Notes: generated by a model not told the origin, from the sequence alone. Positions 35,443 to 43,960 are shown, counted from the first letter of the stretch. The stretch: 64,000 bases of DNA from Lientehia hominis (GCF_021044755.1 NZ_JAJNOR010000001.1:124001-188000), one strand, 5' to 3'. A program made the numbers and translations.

Positions 35443-37641
35443 CTACTCTGCTCCCCGTCTGAAATGCCCTTTTGTGCGGGCGGCGGGTTGATATCCGGGT
35501 TCTTCGCCCCTCAGCGCCTTTCCAAACGCTTTTAAGACAAGAGTAACCTCTCCGGGCTCCTCCGTTGTAAACAGGAGCCGCATCATGGAAGGCTTTAAGC
35601 GCATGATTGCCGGTATCTCATCCGCCAGCCACAGCACATCGCTGTTATAGATCATATTATAACAGAATCTGCAATAATTTTTCACTGGGAATCGCTTCTT
35701 TTTCCTGTCCTCCAGCTCCATGAGATCAGGCTTTCTGTCGCAGCCTCCCGCCGTATTTCGAATGCATTGGGCCGATACCATCATGGGAAGCCTTCCGTAC
35801 ACGATCATCTCGCTTCCGGCACATCCTCTTTCCCGGAGGTCCCTTTCATTCAGCTCCAAAGGCGCCGTGTCCATGGACATTCCAGACTGCCTGAGCCAGT
35901 TCCTCGCTTCTTTATTAAAGGAATATAAGGAATGATCCGCCACATAGTCATATTCTGTTCCCAATTTTTCCATAAAATGCAGTTCATCCACCACTCTTAT
36001 TAAAAAACCGTCAACATCCCGAATGTGCCAAAAACGTTCCTGGGCAGAAAACTCTTCGTCTGCCCGGCTCCTGTAAATCTGAGGAAGTGCCAGATAGAAC
36101 TCTTTTCCCCTATCATGGCATTCCCCCGCGTATGCGGATATTTTTACCCACGAAATCCGATTCACGGAAAAATAAATCCTGCAGACTGCTTTCTCCCTCA
36201 CCGCTGCATAGAATTGTCCTTCCTCCTCCACATAAACAGACAGCGGAACAGAAGTCTCCGTGGACGCCATCCGAACCTGCGGCTCTATATCCGCGTCTCC
36301 CGTCTTTATGGTTTCCGCTTCCGCTTTCCTTCTGTATTTTTTCAATATAGTATCTTTTAAAGCATCCGCAGCCTTTCTCCGCAGCTCATTCAGAGCTTTG
36401 ACCGGAAGGAATATACCGGCATCCATCTGAATGGAGAGCTCTTCCAGAACAAAAGGAGTCCCTCCTAATTTTTCCATCTGCTTTCTCAGATCTGTTTCCT
36501 TCAGCGGACGGTTCTTCGCCGACAGCACCGTGTCTCCTTCCACAGAAACACTCGTCTCTCCCTGGATTAAAGATAGTTTAGCAGGCAAATCTTGAGCAAT
36601 TGTTAAGTTTCCCTTTATTTTCTCTTTAATTTCATGATTCAAATAGCGGCGGTCCAAATCCGCCAGAAGACCGGCCTCCACCTCCCGGAAAGCCGGCTTC
36701 TCTGAGAGCGCCACCATCTGTTTCCCGTTGTGGTCGCGAAAATATCCGTCTGAAAATCCACCTCTGTCAAAAAGTCCCAGCAGAAGCTTCCTGTCTTCCT
36801 GTGACACCCGGTATTCCCGTTCACTTCTGTTAAAAAGCATATCGACATATTTCCGATAAACGCTCACCACCCCCGCCGTATATCTGGAGCTTTTCATCCG
36901 TCCTTCTATTTTCAGGGAATCCACTCCTGCCCTCATAAGCGCCGGAAGAAAATCCAATCCGCACAGATCCTTCAGGTTCATCACATAGCCCTGATCCACT
37001 CCGGACAATCTGCGGCCTTTCTCCCATACACCATAGGGAAGACGACAGGGCTGTGCACACCGCCCCCTGTTTCCGCTTCTTCCGCCGATCAGGCTGCTGT
37101 AAAGACATTGGCCGGAATAACAATAGCACAGCGCTCCATGAACGAAGGTCTCAATTTCAATATCCGTCTGTTCGCGGATTTCTCGAATCTCTTCTACAGA
37201 CAGCTCTCTGGCCGTCACGATTCGGGATGCTCCCAACCGCTCCGCCTCCATAGCTCCTTTTACGCCCGTTATGGTCATCTGTGTGCTGGCATGAATCGGG
37301 AGCCCAGGAAACCATCGCTTCACCGCCTGCCAAACTCCCATATCCTGTACAATCAGCGCATCTATCCCCGCTTCGTACAAAGGACGTAAAAAGTCATAGA
37401 GCTCTCCTCTCAACTCCTTCTCTTTCAACAAAGTGTTGACCGTCAGATATAACTTTTTTCCGTGAAGATGTACAAAATTTATGGCTTCCAGCAGCATATC
37501 CTGCTCCGGGTTTTCCGCATATGCCCTGGCGCCAAACCGCGTGCCGCCCATATACACTGCGTCAGCCCCTGCGCTGACGGCCGCCTGCATGCTCTCAAAA
37601 GAGCCAGCCGGCGCCAGCACTTCCATTACTTTTTTTCTCAT
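35443..37641 (-). CDS. U32 family protein with DUF3656-type C-terminal extension
   Basis: A 732-residue protein. The N-terminal half is the U32 domain (residues about 5-290), with the family pattern EIETFVHGALCYCYSGQC and the downstream NRGRCAQPCR, giving cysteines likely to hold an iron-sulfur cluster. The C-terminal half fits the collagenase-like extension; further cysteines are in NYCRFCYN. U32 proteins are named as peptidases, but the bacterial RlhA branch hydroxylates C2501 of 23S rRNA with help of prephenate, so an RNA-modification role is at least as likely. GAGGG precedes the ATG. It is followed closely by ftsW. Confidence 0.88.
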   Translation of the reverse strand: MRKKVMEVLAPAGSFESMQAAVSAGADAVYMGGTRFGARAYAENPEQDMLLEAINFVHLHGKKLYLTVNTLLKEKELRGELYDFLRPLYEAGIDALIVQDMGVWQAVKRWFPGLPIHASTQMTITGVKGAMEAERLGASRIVTARELSVEEIREIREQTDIEIETFVHGALCYCYSGQCLYSSLIGGRSGNRGRCAQPCRLPYGVWEKGRRLSGVDQGYVMNLKDLCGLDFLPALMRAGVDSLKIEGRMKSSRYTAGVVSVYRKYVDMLFNRSEREYRVSQEDRKLLLGLFDRGGFSDGYFRDHNGKQMVALSEKPAFREVEAGLLADLDRRYLNHEIKEKIKGNLTIAQDLPAKLSLIQGETSVSVEGDTVLSAKNRPLKETDLRKQMEKLGGTPFVLEELSIQMDAGIFLPVKALNELRRKAADALKDTILKKYRRKAEAETIKTGDADIEPQVRMASTETSVPLSVYVEEEGQFYAAVREKAVCRIYFSVNRISWVKISAYAGECHDRGKEFYLALPQIYRSRADEEFSAQERFWHIRDVDGFLIRVVDELHFMEKLGTEYDYVADHSLYSFNKEARNWLRQSGMSMDTAPLELNERDLRERGCAGSEMIVYGRLPMMVSAQCIRNTAGGCDRKPDLMELEDRKKKRFPVKNYCRFCYNMIYNSDVLWLADEIPAIMRLKPSMMRLLFTTEEPGEVTLVLKAFGKALRGEEPGYQPAARTKGHFRRGAE

Positions 37642-37658
37642 ACCTTGTCCCTCAGCAG

Positions 37659-37693
37659 AAAAACAGGGGGCCCGTGCTGATCAGCCGTCCCCC
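37659..37693 (-). terminator. Terminator-like hairpin between zapA and the U32 gene
   Basis: GGGGG/CCCCC outer arms (37689-37693 and 37666-37670) with an inner CTGATCAG palindrome, followed on the minus strand by TGTTTTTC. It could end the zapA transcript partially, 18 bases before the U32 start codon, and so lower downstream expression. Confidence 0.4.
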
Positions 37694-37741
37694 AATTCAT
37701 TTCATTGTCAATCCTTGCAGACACATATCCGCCTGTGTTCA

Positions 37742-38155
37742 TTATTTTTCCTCCGGCTCTTCCTGTATCTCCTGCCGAAGCTGCTTCTCCTCTGCTTCCT
37801 GTGATACCGTATGACGGTGTGATTCTTCCAAATCCCTTTTCATTTCCTCCAGCCTGAGCTGAGCCGTCACCAGCTGATGCTTCAGGCTGTATATTTCCTT
37901 TTCCTGCGCCTCTGTCTGGGCTTCCAGCTCTTCCAGCTGACCAACAGCCTTAAAATAGTCATCCGCCACATTTAGCTGTAAAAGCACATTCTGATAATCC
38001 GGCGTCTGCCTCAGAAAACCGTCTACTTTTCTGAGCTCGCTGTTTTTGCCATTCAGATAGCCGGCCACTTTCTGAAGATATTCTTCACTCTCGTAGCCGC
38101 CCAGAGTATATACTTTTCCGGCAATAATCACATCCGTATAATTTCTGGAACTCAT
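37742..38155 (-). CDS. zapA: Cell division protein ZapA with long coiled-coil tail
   Basis: A 137-residue protein promoting FtsZ bundling at the division site. The N-terminal part (MSSRNYTDVIIAGKVYTLGG and EYLQKVAGYLN) matches ZapA. From about residue 60 it is a continuous Glu/Lys/Gln-rich coiled coil, longer than in the short ZapA forms. AAGGAG precedes the ATG, and a near-consensus promoter lies 45 bases upstream. Confidence 0.88.
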   Translation of the reverse strand: MSSRNYTDVIIAGKVYTLGGYESEEYLQKVAGYLNGKNSELRKVDGFLRQTPDYQNVLLQLNVADDYFKAVGQLEELEAQTEAQEKEIYSLKHQLVTAQLRLEEMKRDLEESHRHTVSQEAEEKQLRQEIQEEPEEK

Positions 38156-38199
38156 CTTGCTTCTCCTTATGTTCCCTGGTCCCGCCAGTCTTTCCTTAT

Positions 38200-38228
38200 A
38201 TTATAATGGGATTCCCCATAAAAGACAA
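38200..38228 (-). promoter_or_regulatory. Sigma-A promoter of zapA
   Basis: On the minus strand TTGTCT (38228-38223), 17-base spacer, TATAAT (38205-38200). It lies between ruvB and zapA, so zapA can be transcribed independently of ruvAB. Confidence 0.75.
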
Positions 38229-38283
38229 CTAGAAATATACAACTTTAGAGAAAAGACACAAGATATAGTATCCATTGCCCGCC

Positions 38284-39294
38284 TTATACCTCTGTGCTCT
38301 CAGGAAAAGGCAGGCCCAGATGATGATAAGCCCGTTTCGTCACCGTCCTGCCTCTGGGAGTACGGTTTATAAATCCATTTTTAAGGAGATACGGTTCGTA
38401 TACGTCTTCCAGAGTACCCACATCCTCACATAAAGCCGCCGCCAGAGTATCCAGGCCGACAGGGCCCCCGCCAAATTTTTCAATCATTGTGAGCAGAACC
38501 TTTCTATCCGTATAATCCAGACCCAGCGGATCCACATCCAGAAGATCCAGAGCATCCGATGCTACCTTTGCAGTGATAACGCCATCATATCTCACCTGAG
38601 CAAAATCCCTGACTCTTTTTAAAAATCGGTTGGCCAGTCTCGGCGTCCCCCTTGATCTCGAGGCAATCTGTCTGGCTCCATCTTCTACGATCTCCACCTG
38701 AAGTACCTTTGCAGACCGCAGGATAATAGCCAGAAGTTCCTCTTCCGTATAAAATTCCAAATGATGTACCACCCCGAACCGGTCCCGGAGGGGAGCCGTC
38801 AGAAGGCCCGCCCTGGTAGTCGCTCCTACCAGCGTAAAATGAGGCAGATCCAGCCGTATGGAGCGGGCGGACGCTCCCTTTCCGATGACAATATCAATGG
38901 CATAGTCTTCCATGGCCGGGTAGAGCACTTCCTCTACCTGCCGGTTCAGACGGTGAATTTCATCCACAAAAAGGATATCTCCGTCATTTAAATTATTGAG
39001 AATGGCCGCCATTTCTCCCGGTTTCTCTATGGCAGGCCCTGCGGTTATCTTAAGTTCCGATCCCATTTCATTTGCTAGTATACCTGCAAGGGTAGTCTTT
39101 CCAAGCCCAGGCGGTCCATAAAACAAAACATGATCCAGAGATTCTCCCCTCGACTTTGCAGCCTCGATATAGACCCGCAGCATATCCTTGGCTTTCTGCT
39201 GTCCAATGTATTCATCCAGAGTCCTGGGCCGCAGGTGGTTTTCTATCCCCTGCTCTTCTCTGGTAAATTCCGTATTGATGATCCGCTTTTCCAT
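38284..39294 (-). CDS. ruvB: Holliday junction branch migration ATPase RuvB
   Basis: A 336-residue AAA+ helicase motor that drives branch migration at Holliday junctions with RuvA. Walker A is GPPGLGKTT (60-68), Walker B ILFVDEIHRL, with GATTRAGLL as the sensor segment. The C-terminal winged-helix domain has GFINRTPRGR. Normal length. It is 53 bases after ruvA. ruvC is not here, as is common in Firmicutes, which use RecU instead or have ruvC elsewhere. Confidence 0.97.
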   Translation of the reverse strand: MEKRIINTEFTREEQGIENHLRPRTLDEYIGQQKAKDMLRVYIEAAKSRGESLDHVLFYGPPGLGKTTLAGILANEMGSELKITAGPAIEKPGEMAAILNNLNDGDILFVDEIHRLNRQVEEVLYPAMEDYAIDIVIGKGASARSIRLDLPHFTLVGATTRAGLLTAPLRDRFGVVHHLEFYTEEELLAIILRSAKVLQVEIVEDGARQIASRSRGTPRLANRFLKRVRDFAQVRYDGVITAKVASDALDLLDVDPLGLDYTDRKVLLTMIEKFGGGPVGLDTLAAALCEDVGTLEDVYEPYLLKNGFINRTPRGRTVTKRAYHHLGLPFPESTEV

Positions 39295-39347
39295 CGGCAG
39301 AAACTTCCTTTCTCCTTACCGCTCCTGTTGCGCCTTTATTTTCCCAA

Positions 39348-39962
39348 TCAAAACAGCGCCATCGTTTTCAGGGCGGCTTTTAAGATCGCTTCCACTTCCA
39401 TCTCCTCTGCGCCCGGTATCCGGCGGACGGCTTTCATAGCTTCCGAAGCACTGTAACCAAGCGCTGTCAGAGCCTGGACTGCTTCTCCTTTGTTGTCCGC
39501 TGAAGTTCCGGATATCTTTCCCTTCACCGCCTCATGGGCGCTCTTTCTTTCAAATGCGTCCTCCAGGCTGAGCTTGTCCTTCAGCTCCAATATGACCTTC
39601 TGGGCCGTTTTAAGACCAATCCCAGGTGCTCTGGCTATGGACTTGGCGTCCTCCGAGAGGACCGCAAATCGCAGGTCATCCGGCGATATGACAGAAAGAA
39701 CCCCCAAGGCACCCTTCGGCCCAATTCCATTGACACCGATCAGCAGCTTGAATATATCCAAATCATCCCGGGAAGAAAAACCATAAAGGCTTAAAGCATC
39801 CTCTCTCACATAGAGATAGGTATAAATCTGAATCTCTTCCCCTATGGAGTATTCTGTCAGAACCGAGACCGGCACCTGAATCTGATAACCAATCCCTCCA
39901 TTTTCCAGTATGACCGAGTCCTCATACACTTCCAGAAGTCTTCCCTTGATATATGAAATCAT
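39348..39962 (-). CDS. ruvA: Holliday junction DNA-binding protein RuvA
   Basis: A 204-residue tetrameric Holliday-junction binder. It has an N-terminal OB-fold (MISYIKGRLLEVYEDSVILENGG), a helix-hairpin-helix centre (VNGIGPKGAL and APGIGLKTAQKVI) and a C-terminal three-helix domain (ALTALGYSASEAMKAV) that contacts RuvB. GAGGG lies before the ATG. First gene of the ruvAB unit. Confidence 0.97.
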   Translation of the reverse strand: MISYIKGRLLEVYEDSVILENGGIGYQIQVPVSVLTEYSIGEEIQIYTYLYVREDALSLYGFSSRDDLDIFKLLIGVNGIGPKGALGVLSVISPDDLRFAVLSEDAKSIARAPGIGLKTAQKVILELKDKLSLEDAFERKSAHEAVKGKISGTSADNKGEAVQALTALGYSASEAMKAVRRIPGAEEMEVEAILKAALKTMALF

Positions 39963-39998
39963 TTTTCTGTCCCTCTTTCATTCTTCCGTTCCATGAAC

Positions 39999-40027
39999 AG
40001 TTTAACATAGTTCCCAGGACATGGCAA
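39999..40027 (-). promoter_or_regulatory. Promoter of ruvAB
   Basis: TTGCCA (40027-40022), 17-base spacer, TAAACT (40004-39999) on the minus strand, 37 bases before the ruvA start. No clear LexA box was found. Confidence 0.55.
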
Positions 40028-40055
40028 GTTTTTTCGTACAAGTGTTCTTTTTTCC

Positions 40056-40084
40056 TTGACACAAAAAAATAAGCCACTTATAAT
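40056..40084 (+). promoter_or_regulatory. Consensus sigma-A promoter directly against a start codon
   Basis: TTGACA (40056-40061), exactly 17 bases, TATAAT (40079-40084): a perfect consensus. Only six bases separate the -10 from the ATG at 40091, so transcription should start at or beside the start codon. Confidence 0.85.
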
Positions 40085-40090
40085 AAGGAC

Positions 40091-41191
40091 ATGATAGCTA
40101 TCACAAAAGAATACTCATTTAAAACTGCATATGATATGAGACGTCTGGGAAATCCAGAGGAGCTCCTGTTTTTCGATATTGAGACGACCGGCCTTTCTTC
40201 CAAAAAAGACATGATATACTTGATCGGGTGTGTATATGTAAAGGATGGATCCTGGCATCTGAAACAATGGTTTGCGGACTCACCGGAAGCTGAGCGGGAG
40301 CTTTTATTTCATTTTCTCACGTTCTCTTCCGGCTTTTCCACTTTAGTCCACTTCAACGGAACCACTTTTGATATTCCATTTCTCAGAGAGCGGGCAGCAA
40401 AATTCCAGACACCCTCTGGCAGACAGACTCCTGCCAGCCTGGATATCTACCGGAAAATTCGGCCGCTTAAAAAGCTCCTCTCGCTTACTGACTGCAAACA
40501 GAAGACTTTGGAGGCATTTCTAGGAATTGGCAGAGAAGATCCGTTCAACGGAGGGCAGCTGATAGAAATCTATAAGGAATACCTCCGCTCAAAGGATGAC
40601 CGGCTTTTCCATGTACTCATTCTGCACAATGAAGAAGACGTCAAGGGACTTCCCGCCTTGCTTTCTCTTTTGTCTTTCCAGGATTTTTTTGGAAGCAGAT
40701 TTCACTTTGAAGAGGAGCGTTTCCATACCTACCAGACATATGAGAAAGAAACAGCAAGGGAGCTTCTTGTCACCTGCAGGAACGAATCAGAAGCTGTACC
40801 TGTATCCTGCCGGTTTTCTTCTGATTCCTATACGTTTTCCTGTAAGGAAGACCTCCTTGTGCTCCGGATTCCAGTCTTAAACGGAACACTAAAATATTTC
40901 TTCCAGGATTACGGTAACTACTATTATCTTCCCGAGGAAGACAAAGCCCTGCACAAAAGTGTCGCCGCCTACGTCGATAAAAACCACCGGGTAAAGGCCA
41001 CGGCCAGGACCTGCTATCAGAAACGAGACGGACTCTTTATCCCGTTTCCGGAAACTGCAGCCGGAGAACATCCTCTATTTTATGAAGAATATAAATCCCG
41101 CCCTTCCTACGTAGAATATCAGGAAAACATGTGGCTGGAGGACGGGCTTTTAGAGCAGTTCCTCTCCTCCTCTCTTTCCTTTCTAAAATGA
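40091..41191 (+). CDS. RNase H-like (DEDD/YprB-type) exonuclease
   Basis: A 366-residue protein with a 3'-5' exonuclease fold in its first 210 residues. The metal residues are D29 and E31 in FFDIETTG, with VHFNGTTFDIPFL (near 86) supplying the Exo II-like Asp and HNEEDVKGL near 177 supplying the late Asp. YprB-type proteins act in DNA or RNA processing; the function is not settled. The C-terminal 150 residues are not recognised. No helicase domain is fused. It appears to be translated from a leaderless mRNA: the promoter -10 ends six bases before the ATG and no other start with a ribosome binding site was found. Its end overlaps the convergent AP2 gene by nine bases. Confidence 0.82.
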   Translation: MIAITKEYSFKTAYDMRRLGNPEELLFFDIETTGLSSKKDMIYLIGCVYVKDGSWHLKQWFADSPEAERELLFHFLTFSSGFSTLVHFNGTTFDIPFLRERAAKFQTPSGRQTPASLDIYRKIRPLKKLLSLTDCKQKTLEAFLGIGREDPFNGGQLIEIYKEYLRSKDDRLFHVLILHNEEDVKGLPALLSLLSFQDFFGSRFHFEEERFHTYQTYEKETARELLVTCRNESEAVPVSCRFSSDSYTFSCKEDLLVLRIPVLNGTLKYFFQDYGNYYYLPEEDKALHKSVAAYVDKNHRVKATARTCYQKRDGLFIPFPETAAGEHPLFYEEYKSRPSYVEYQENMWLEDGLLEQFLSSSLSFLK

Positions 41192-42049
41192 AAACCGAGA
41201 AATTTTATAATCTTCCAAATATTCTTTCACCATGTTCTCTCCCTGCTTTCGTGCCGATATGGCATCTTCCACTTTCGTGTATGTGCCCAAACTGTATCGA
41301 TGCCGGCGAAAAGTAATGGAAGCATTATATTTTCCATTCCTCAAAAGCCGGACTCCGCGGACCCCAGTGTCTGAAGAAGTGCTTTTAGTGGGCCTGTCAA
41401 TATTTTTCAGAAATTCAATGCAGGTGCCATCCCTGTAGGTCAACACTTTTTTAAAATCCCTCCCGGCATCGATGTCCGCTTTCGCACAGCCGCAGCTGAC
41501 GGTGTGTCCGTTCTGCAAAGAAGTGGAACGCACTTCCACCGTGTTGCCGCAGTCACACAAACACTCCCATACTACAGCCTTTGAACTACGCTTTTCTGTA
41601 GGACAGACTGCTGTCAGTCTTCCAAACCGGTCGCCGGCCTGGACCGTCGGCCGGCGCCAAGCACATCCGCAGCTCTTCGCTGTCCCTCCTCTGAGCTGAT
41701 TTGTGGAAATGAGACAGATGCCTCCACAGTCACACTGACATTCCCACAATACTGAACCATCGTCTCCTGTCTGCTCTGTTTTTTTCAGGACAGTCAATCT
41801 TCCAAATCTCCTGCCGGCCAGATCCTGCGTATGATTTTTTCTCGCACAGCCGCAGCTGACAGCTGTCCCCGCATTTAAATGTCCCGTACGTTTGTAGGTG
41901 ATATTCCCACAGTCACACCGGCATTTCCATCTGCCCATTCCTTTCTCCGGCTTCACATATTCCAGCACCACCAGCTTTCCAAAACGTTTTCCTGTGAGAT
42001 CTTGACAGAGTTTCTTTTCCGGTACTGCCTTTATCCCAGCTTTATCCAT
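41183..42049 (-). CDS. Triple zinc-ribbon protein with C-terminal AP2-like DNA-binding domain
   Basis: A 288-residue protein with three related repeats of about 55 residues (16-70, 76-130, 137-190). Each reads G-RFG+L.VL, then W.C.CDCG, then SCGC, which gives four cysteines per repeat and looks like a zinc ribbon. Residues 229-275 (GVRGVRLLRNGKYNASITFR and RYSLGTYTKVEDAISA) resemble the AP2/ERF DNA-binding domain found in plants and in phage or homing proteins. No nuclease motif is seen, so it may be a DNA-binding regulator or recombination accessory protein. The ATG at 42049 has AAGGGAG nine bases upstream. Its leader contains the left inverted repeat of an apparently invertible segment (42101-42387), so expression may be phase-variable. 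Confidence 0.75.
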   Translation of the reverse strand: MDKAGIKAVPEKKLCQDLTGKRFGKLVVLEYVKPEKGMGRWKCRCDCGNITYKRTGHLNAGTAVSCGCARKNHTQDLAGRRFGRLTVLKKTEQTGDDGSVLWECQCDCGGICLISTNQLRGGTAKSCGCAWRRPTVQAGDRFGRLTAVCPTEKRSSKAVVWECLCDCGNTVEVRSTSLQNGHTVSCGCAKADIDAGRDFKKVLTYRDGTCIEFLKNIDRPTKSTSSDTGVRGVRLLRNGKYNASITFRRHRYSLGTYTKVEDAISARKQGENMVKEYLEDYKISRFSF

Positions 42050-42100
42050 CGTACAATGCTCCCTTCCATCAAGAAGACGCAGCACTATTCAACCACAGGA

Positions 42101-42121
42101 ACATAATTTGTATTATGTAGT
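42101..42121 (+). repeat. Left 21-base inverted repeat of the putative invertible switch
   Basis: Perfect inverted copy of 42367-42387. The site is itself a dyad: ACATAAT, four central bases (TTGT), ATTATGT, the arrangement of a tyrosine-recombinase core site. It lies 52 bases before the AP2-protein start codon. Confidence 0.85.
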
Positions 42122-42366
42122 ATCATACGATGGGAAACTAAATTAAAATCTTACATTGAAGGAAAACAGAAATAAAATAAGAAACACAAAATACGCCCTC
42201 ATCTTTCTTCTCAAGAAAAAGTACTGGGAGCGGTATTGTGTTGCTCAGATTTTTTATAGATTGAAATATTATTTTTTTTTTCGCAGGTTTCTTGAAATTT
42301 CTTACTATGTATGATAAAACGATTACTAGATATTGGTATTTATATACAAGAATTGAAGGCGCTCTG
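42122..42366. other. Putative invertible DNA segment (phase switch)
   Basis: 245 bases, very AT-rich, with no convincing gene, between perfect 21-base inverted repeats and 18 bases from the 3' end of a tyrosine recombinase gene. It holds promoter-like elements: on the plus strand TTACAT (42151-42156), 16 bases, TAAAAT (42173-42178); on the minus strand TTGAGA near 42216, 15 bases, TATTTT near 42195. In the orientation seen, the better-spaced plus-strand element points away from the AP2 gene, so this assembly may show the OFF state; inversion would turn it toward that gene. Confidence 0.7.
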
Positions 42367-42387
42367 ACTACATAATACAAATTATGT
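42367..42387 (-). repeat. Right 21-base inverted repeat of the putative invertible switch
   Basis: Perfect inverted copy of 42101-42121, 18 bases from the recombinase stop codon. The flanking bases beyond the 21 do not match, which sharply defines the repeat. Confidence 0.85.
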
Positions 42388-42405
42388 GGTTTTTTATTTT
42401 ATCTG

Positions 42406-43245
42406 TTAAACCACCAACCCCAGACATTCTATTTTCCTGCGGTGTTCTGTACTGGAAGTCATAATATAAATGCGGGTCGTCTCAATGCTGCTGTGGCCCA
42501 GGATGTCCGCCAGCTTGGCAATATCTTTTTCAATACTGTAAAAGGTTCGGGCAAAGAGCTTTCGTAAATTATGAGGGAAAACCTTATTGGGATTTATGCG
42601 GGCCGATTCGCAGAGTTTTTTCATCTCCTTCCAGATGTTGCTTCTGTTCATAGGACGTCCACTCCTTGTACGGAAAATCACGCCGCTCTGGATGCCGTTT
42701 ATTTTCGCATAGTCTAGCAGCTTTTTTTTAAGTCCACCCGGAACAAGGATGTTTCGAATTTTGCCTTTGCAGGAAATGGTGATTTCTCCCCGACGTACCA
42801 TTTCCAGATTAAAATATTGCAGTTCCGATACCCGTATACCAGTTCCGCAGATGGTCTGAAGCAGAAGGCATAACCGCGGACTGACCTTCGCCGCTCTCAG
42901 AAGCCGGTAATACTCTTCCTTGGTCAGTTCCTTTTCTTCCTCCGAATAGGTTTGCCGCTGCGTCCTGATAGTCTTTACTATGCAGTCCGGTCTGTCCAAA
43001 AACACCATCAGACGGGTGATTGATACCAGCATGGAATTGATGGATCGCACGGCATACCCTTCTTCTGTCAGTTTACGTTTATAGCTTACCGTCAGCTCCT
43101 TGCTCACGGCCCGTCCAGACAAAAATAAGGAAAATGCCCGGACATCTCGGGTATATTTTTCAATCGTGGCCGGGCTCTTTTCTTCACGGACCAAATACGA
43201 CTGATAACGAGTGATTGTACTTTCTGTTATGATGATTTCTTTCAT
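42406..43245 (-). CDS. Tyrosine recombinase
   Basis: A 279-residue site-specific recombinase of the XerC/D-integrase type. An N-terminal SAM-like core-binding domain (about 8-90) is followed by the catalytic domain with R138 (GTGIRVSEL), K160 or K162, H225-x-x-R228 (HNLRKL), H251 (LGHSS) and the nucleophile Y260. All catalytic residues are present and the length is normal for a stand-alone invertase-type enzyme. AGGAGGG precedes the ATG. No other phage or conjugation genes are nearby, so a dedicated role in flipping the adjacent segment is more likely than integration of an element. Confidence 0.9.
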   Translation of the reverse strand: MKEIIITESTITRYQSYLVREEKSPATIEKYTRDVRAFSLFLSGRAVSKELTVSYKRKLTEEGYAVRSINSMLVSITRLMVFLDRPDCIVKTIRTQRQTYSEEEKELTKEEYYRLLRAAKVSPRLCLLLQTICGTGIRVSELQYFNLEMVRRGEITISCKGKIRNILVPGGLKKKLLDYAKINGIQSGVIFRTRSGRPMNRSNIWKEMKKLCESARINPNKVFPHNLRKLFARTFYSIEKDIAKLADILGHSSIETTRIYIMTSSTEHRRKIECLGLVV

Positions 43246-43352
43246 ATAAATCCCTCCTGTGCTTTCAGTATGAATATTTCATTCATCTTTTATCCAACTC
43301 AGCCGCGTTTTCCTTTTAGCGGCTCTCAGAAGGTATATTTTATAAAAGAGCA

Positions 43353-43409
43353 AAAAAATACTCCCCCCTGAGTGACAAGCTTTTTTCGCTCGTCAGTCCA
43401 GAAGGGAGC
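43353..43409 (-). terminator. Strong terminator of the orphan gene at 43420
   Basis: On the minus strand CTCCC/GGGAG outer arms and TGACGAGC/GCTTGTCA inner arms (one G-U pair) close a GAAAAAA loop. A run of seven T (ATTTTTTTGC) follows. Confidence 0.8.
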
Positions 43410-43419
43410 TAATCTTTCA

Positions 43420-43899
43420 TTATCCCAATATTCTTCGATACTCCAGCATCAGTTCTTTTGCGGCAGGACTGCATATCAAGGTCCCCGTTTCCGTATCAAA
43501 AGCGGCAATCCGTGCCTGACAGTATCCCCGGTTATAAAATCCATAGCCCCTGTAATAGCGGAAATGCCTGATAATGCGCCGTACATCATCCCTAACTTTT
43601 CGTTCACTGATAAAAATACCGGTCACATACGTATATATATGTCCCGGAGCGGGGAACTCCTCTCCTCCACGCACTAAAAACGGCTCTATGGCCGTAGTCA
43701 GATAGTTCTTAAAACGAAAGATATCACCCTTTGACAAAGTGAGCGTATCCCGGATGAAAGCGTGTTCAAAACAATTGAAGTGGCTGTAAGCTGCATAAGT
43801 ATCATAAATTGTGTCTCCCAGCTGGTAAGGACAGGTCAGATCATAATCATTCGCATAATACTCCATCAGCCGTTCTAAAATGGCTGCAGAATCTATCAT
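43420..43899 (-). CDS. Uncharacterised protein, 159 residues
   Basis: I do not recognise this family. The protein is soluble, rich in Tyr, Phe and Arg (for example RRIIRHFRYYRGYGFYNRGY near 105-125), with no signal peptide or membrane helix. Three cysteines are scattered and do not form a clear metal motif. It has its own good promoter (43961-43989), AGGAG before the ATG at 43899 and its own terminator, so it is a real, separately controlled gene. It stands between the recombinase switch and the amidinotransferase operon; no link to either is evident. Confidence 0.75.
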   Translation of the reverse strand: MIDSAAILERLMEYYANDYDLTCPYQLGDTIYDTYAAYSHFNCFEHAFIRDTLTLSKGDIFRFKNYLTTAIEPFLVRGGEEFPAPGHIYTYVTGIFISERKVRDDVRRIIRHFRYYRGYGFYNRGYCQARIAAFDTETGTLICSPAAKELMLEYRRILG

Positions 43900-43960
43900 A
43901 AACAACACTCCTAAAGCAATGTCTAAAATTCGACAATTTTCTCATTAATCGCTAGGTAAA

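Noticed and set aside
39963..40055. LexA/SOS box in front of ruvAB
   Set aside because: No GAAC-N4-GTTC (or close variant) was seen in the spacer between ruvA and the exonuclease gene.
42138..42380. 80-residue open frame inside the invertible segment
   Set aside because: Begins with TTG inside the right repeat without a ribosome binding site; composition follows the AT-rich DNA.
41183..43245. Integrated phage or conjugative element
   Set aside because: Only a recombinase and an AP2-type gene are present; no capsid, relaxase, replication or direct-repeat attachment sites were found, and the repeats are inverted and close together.
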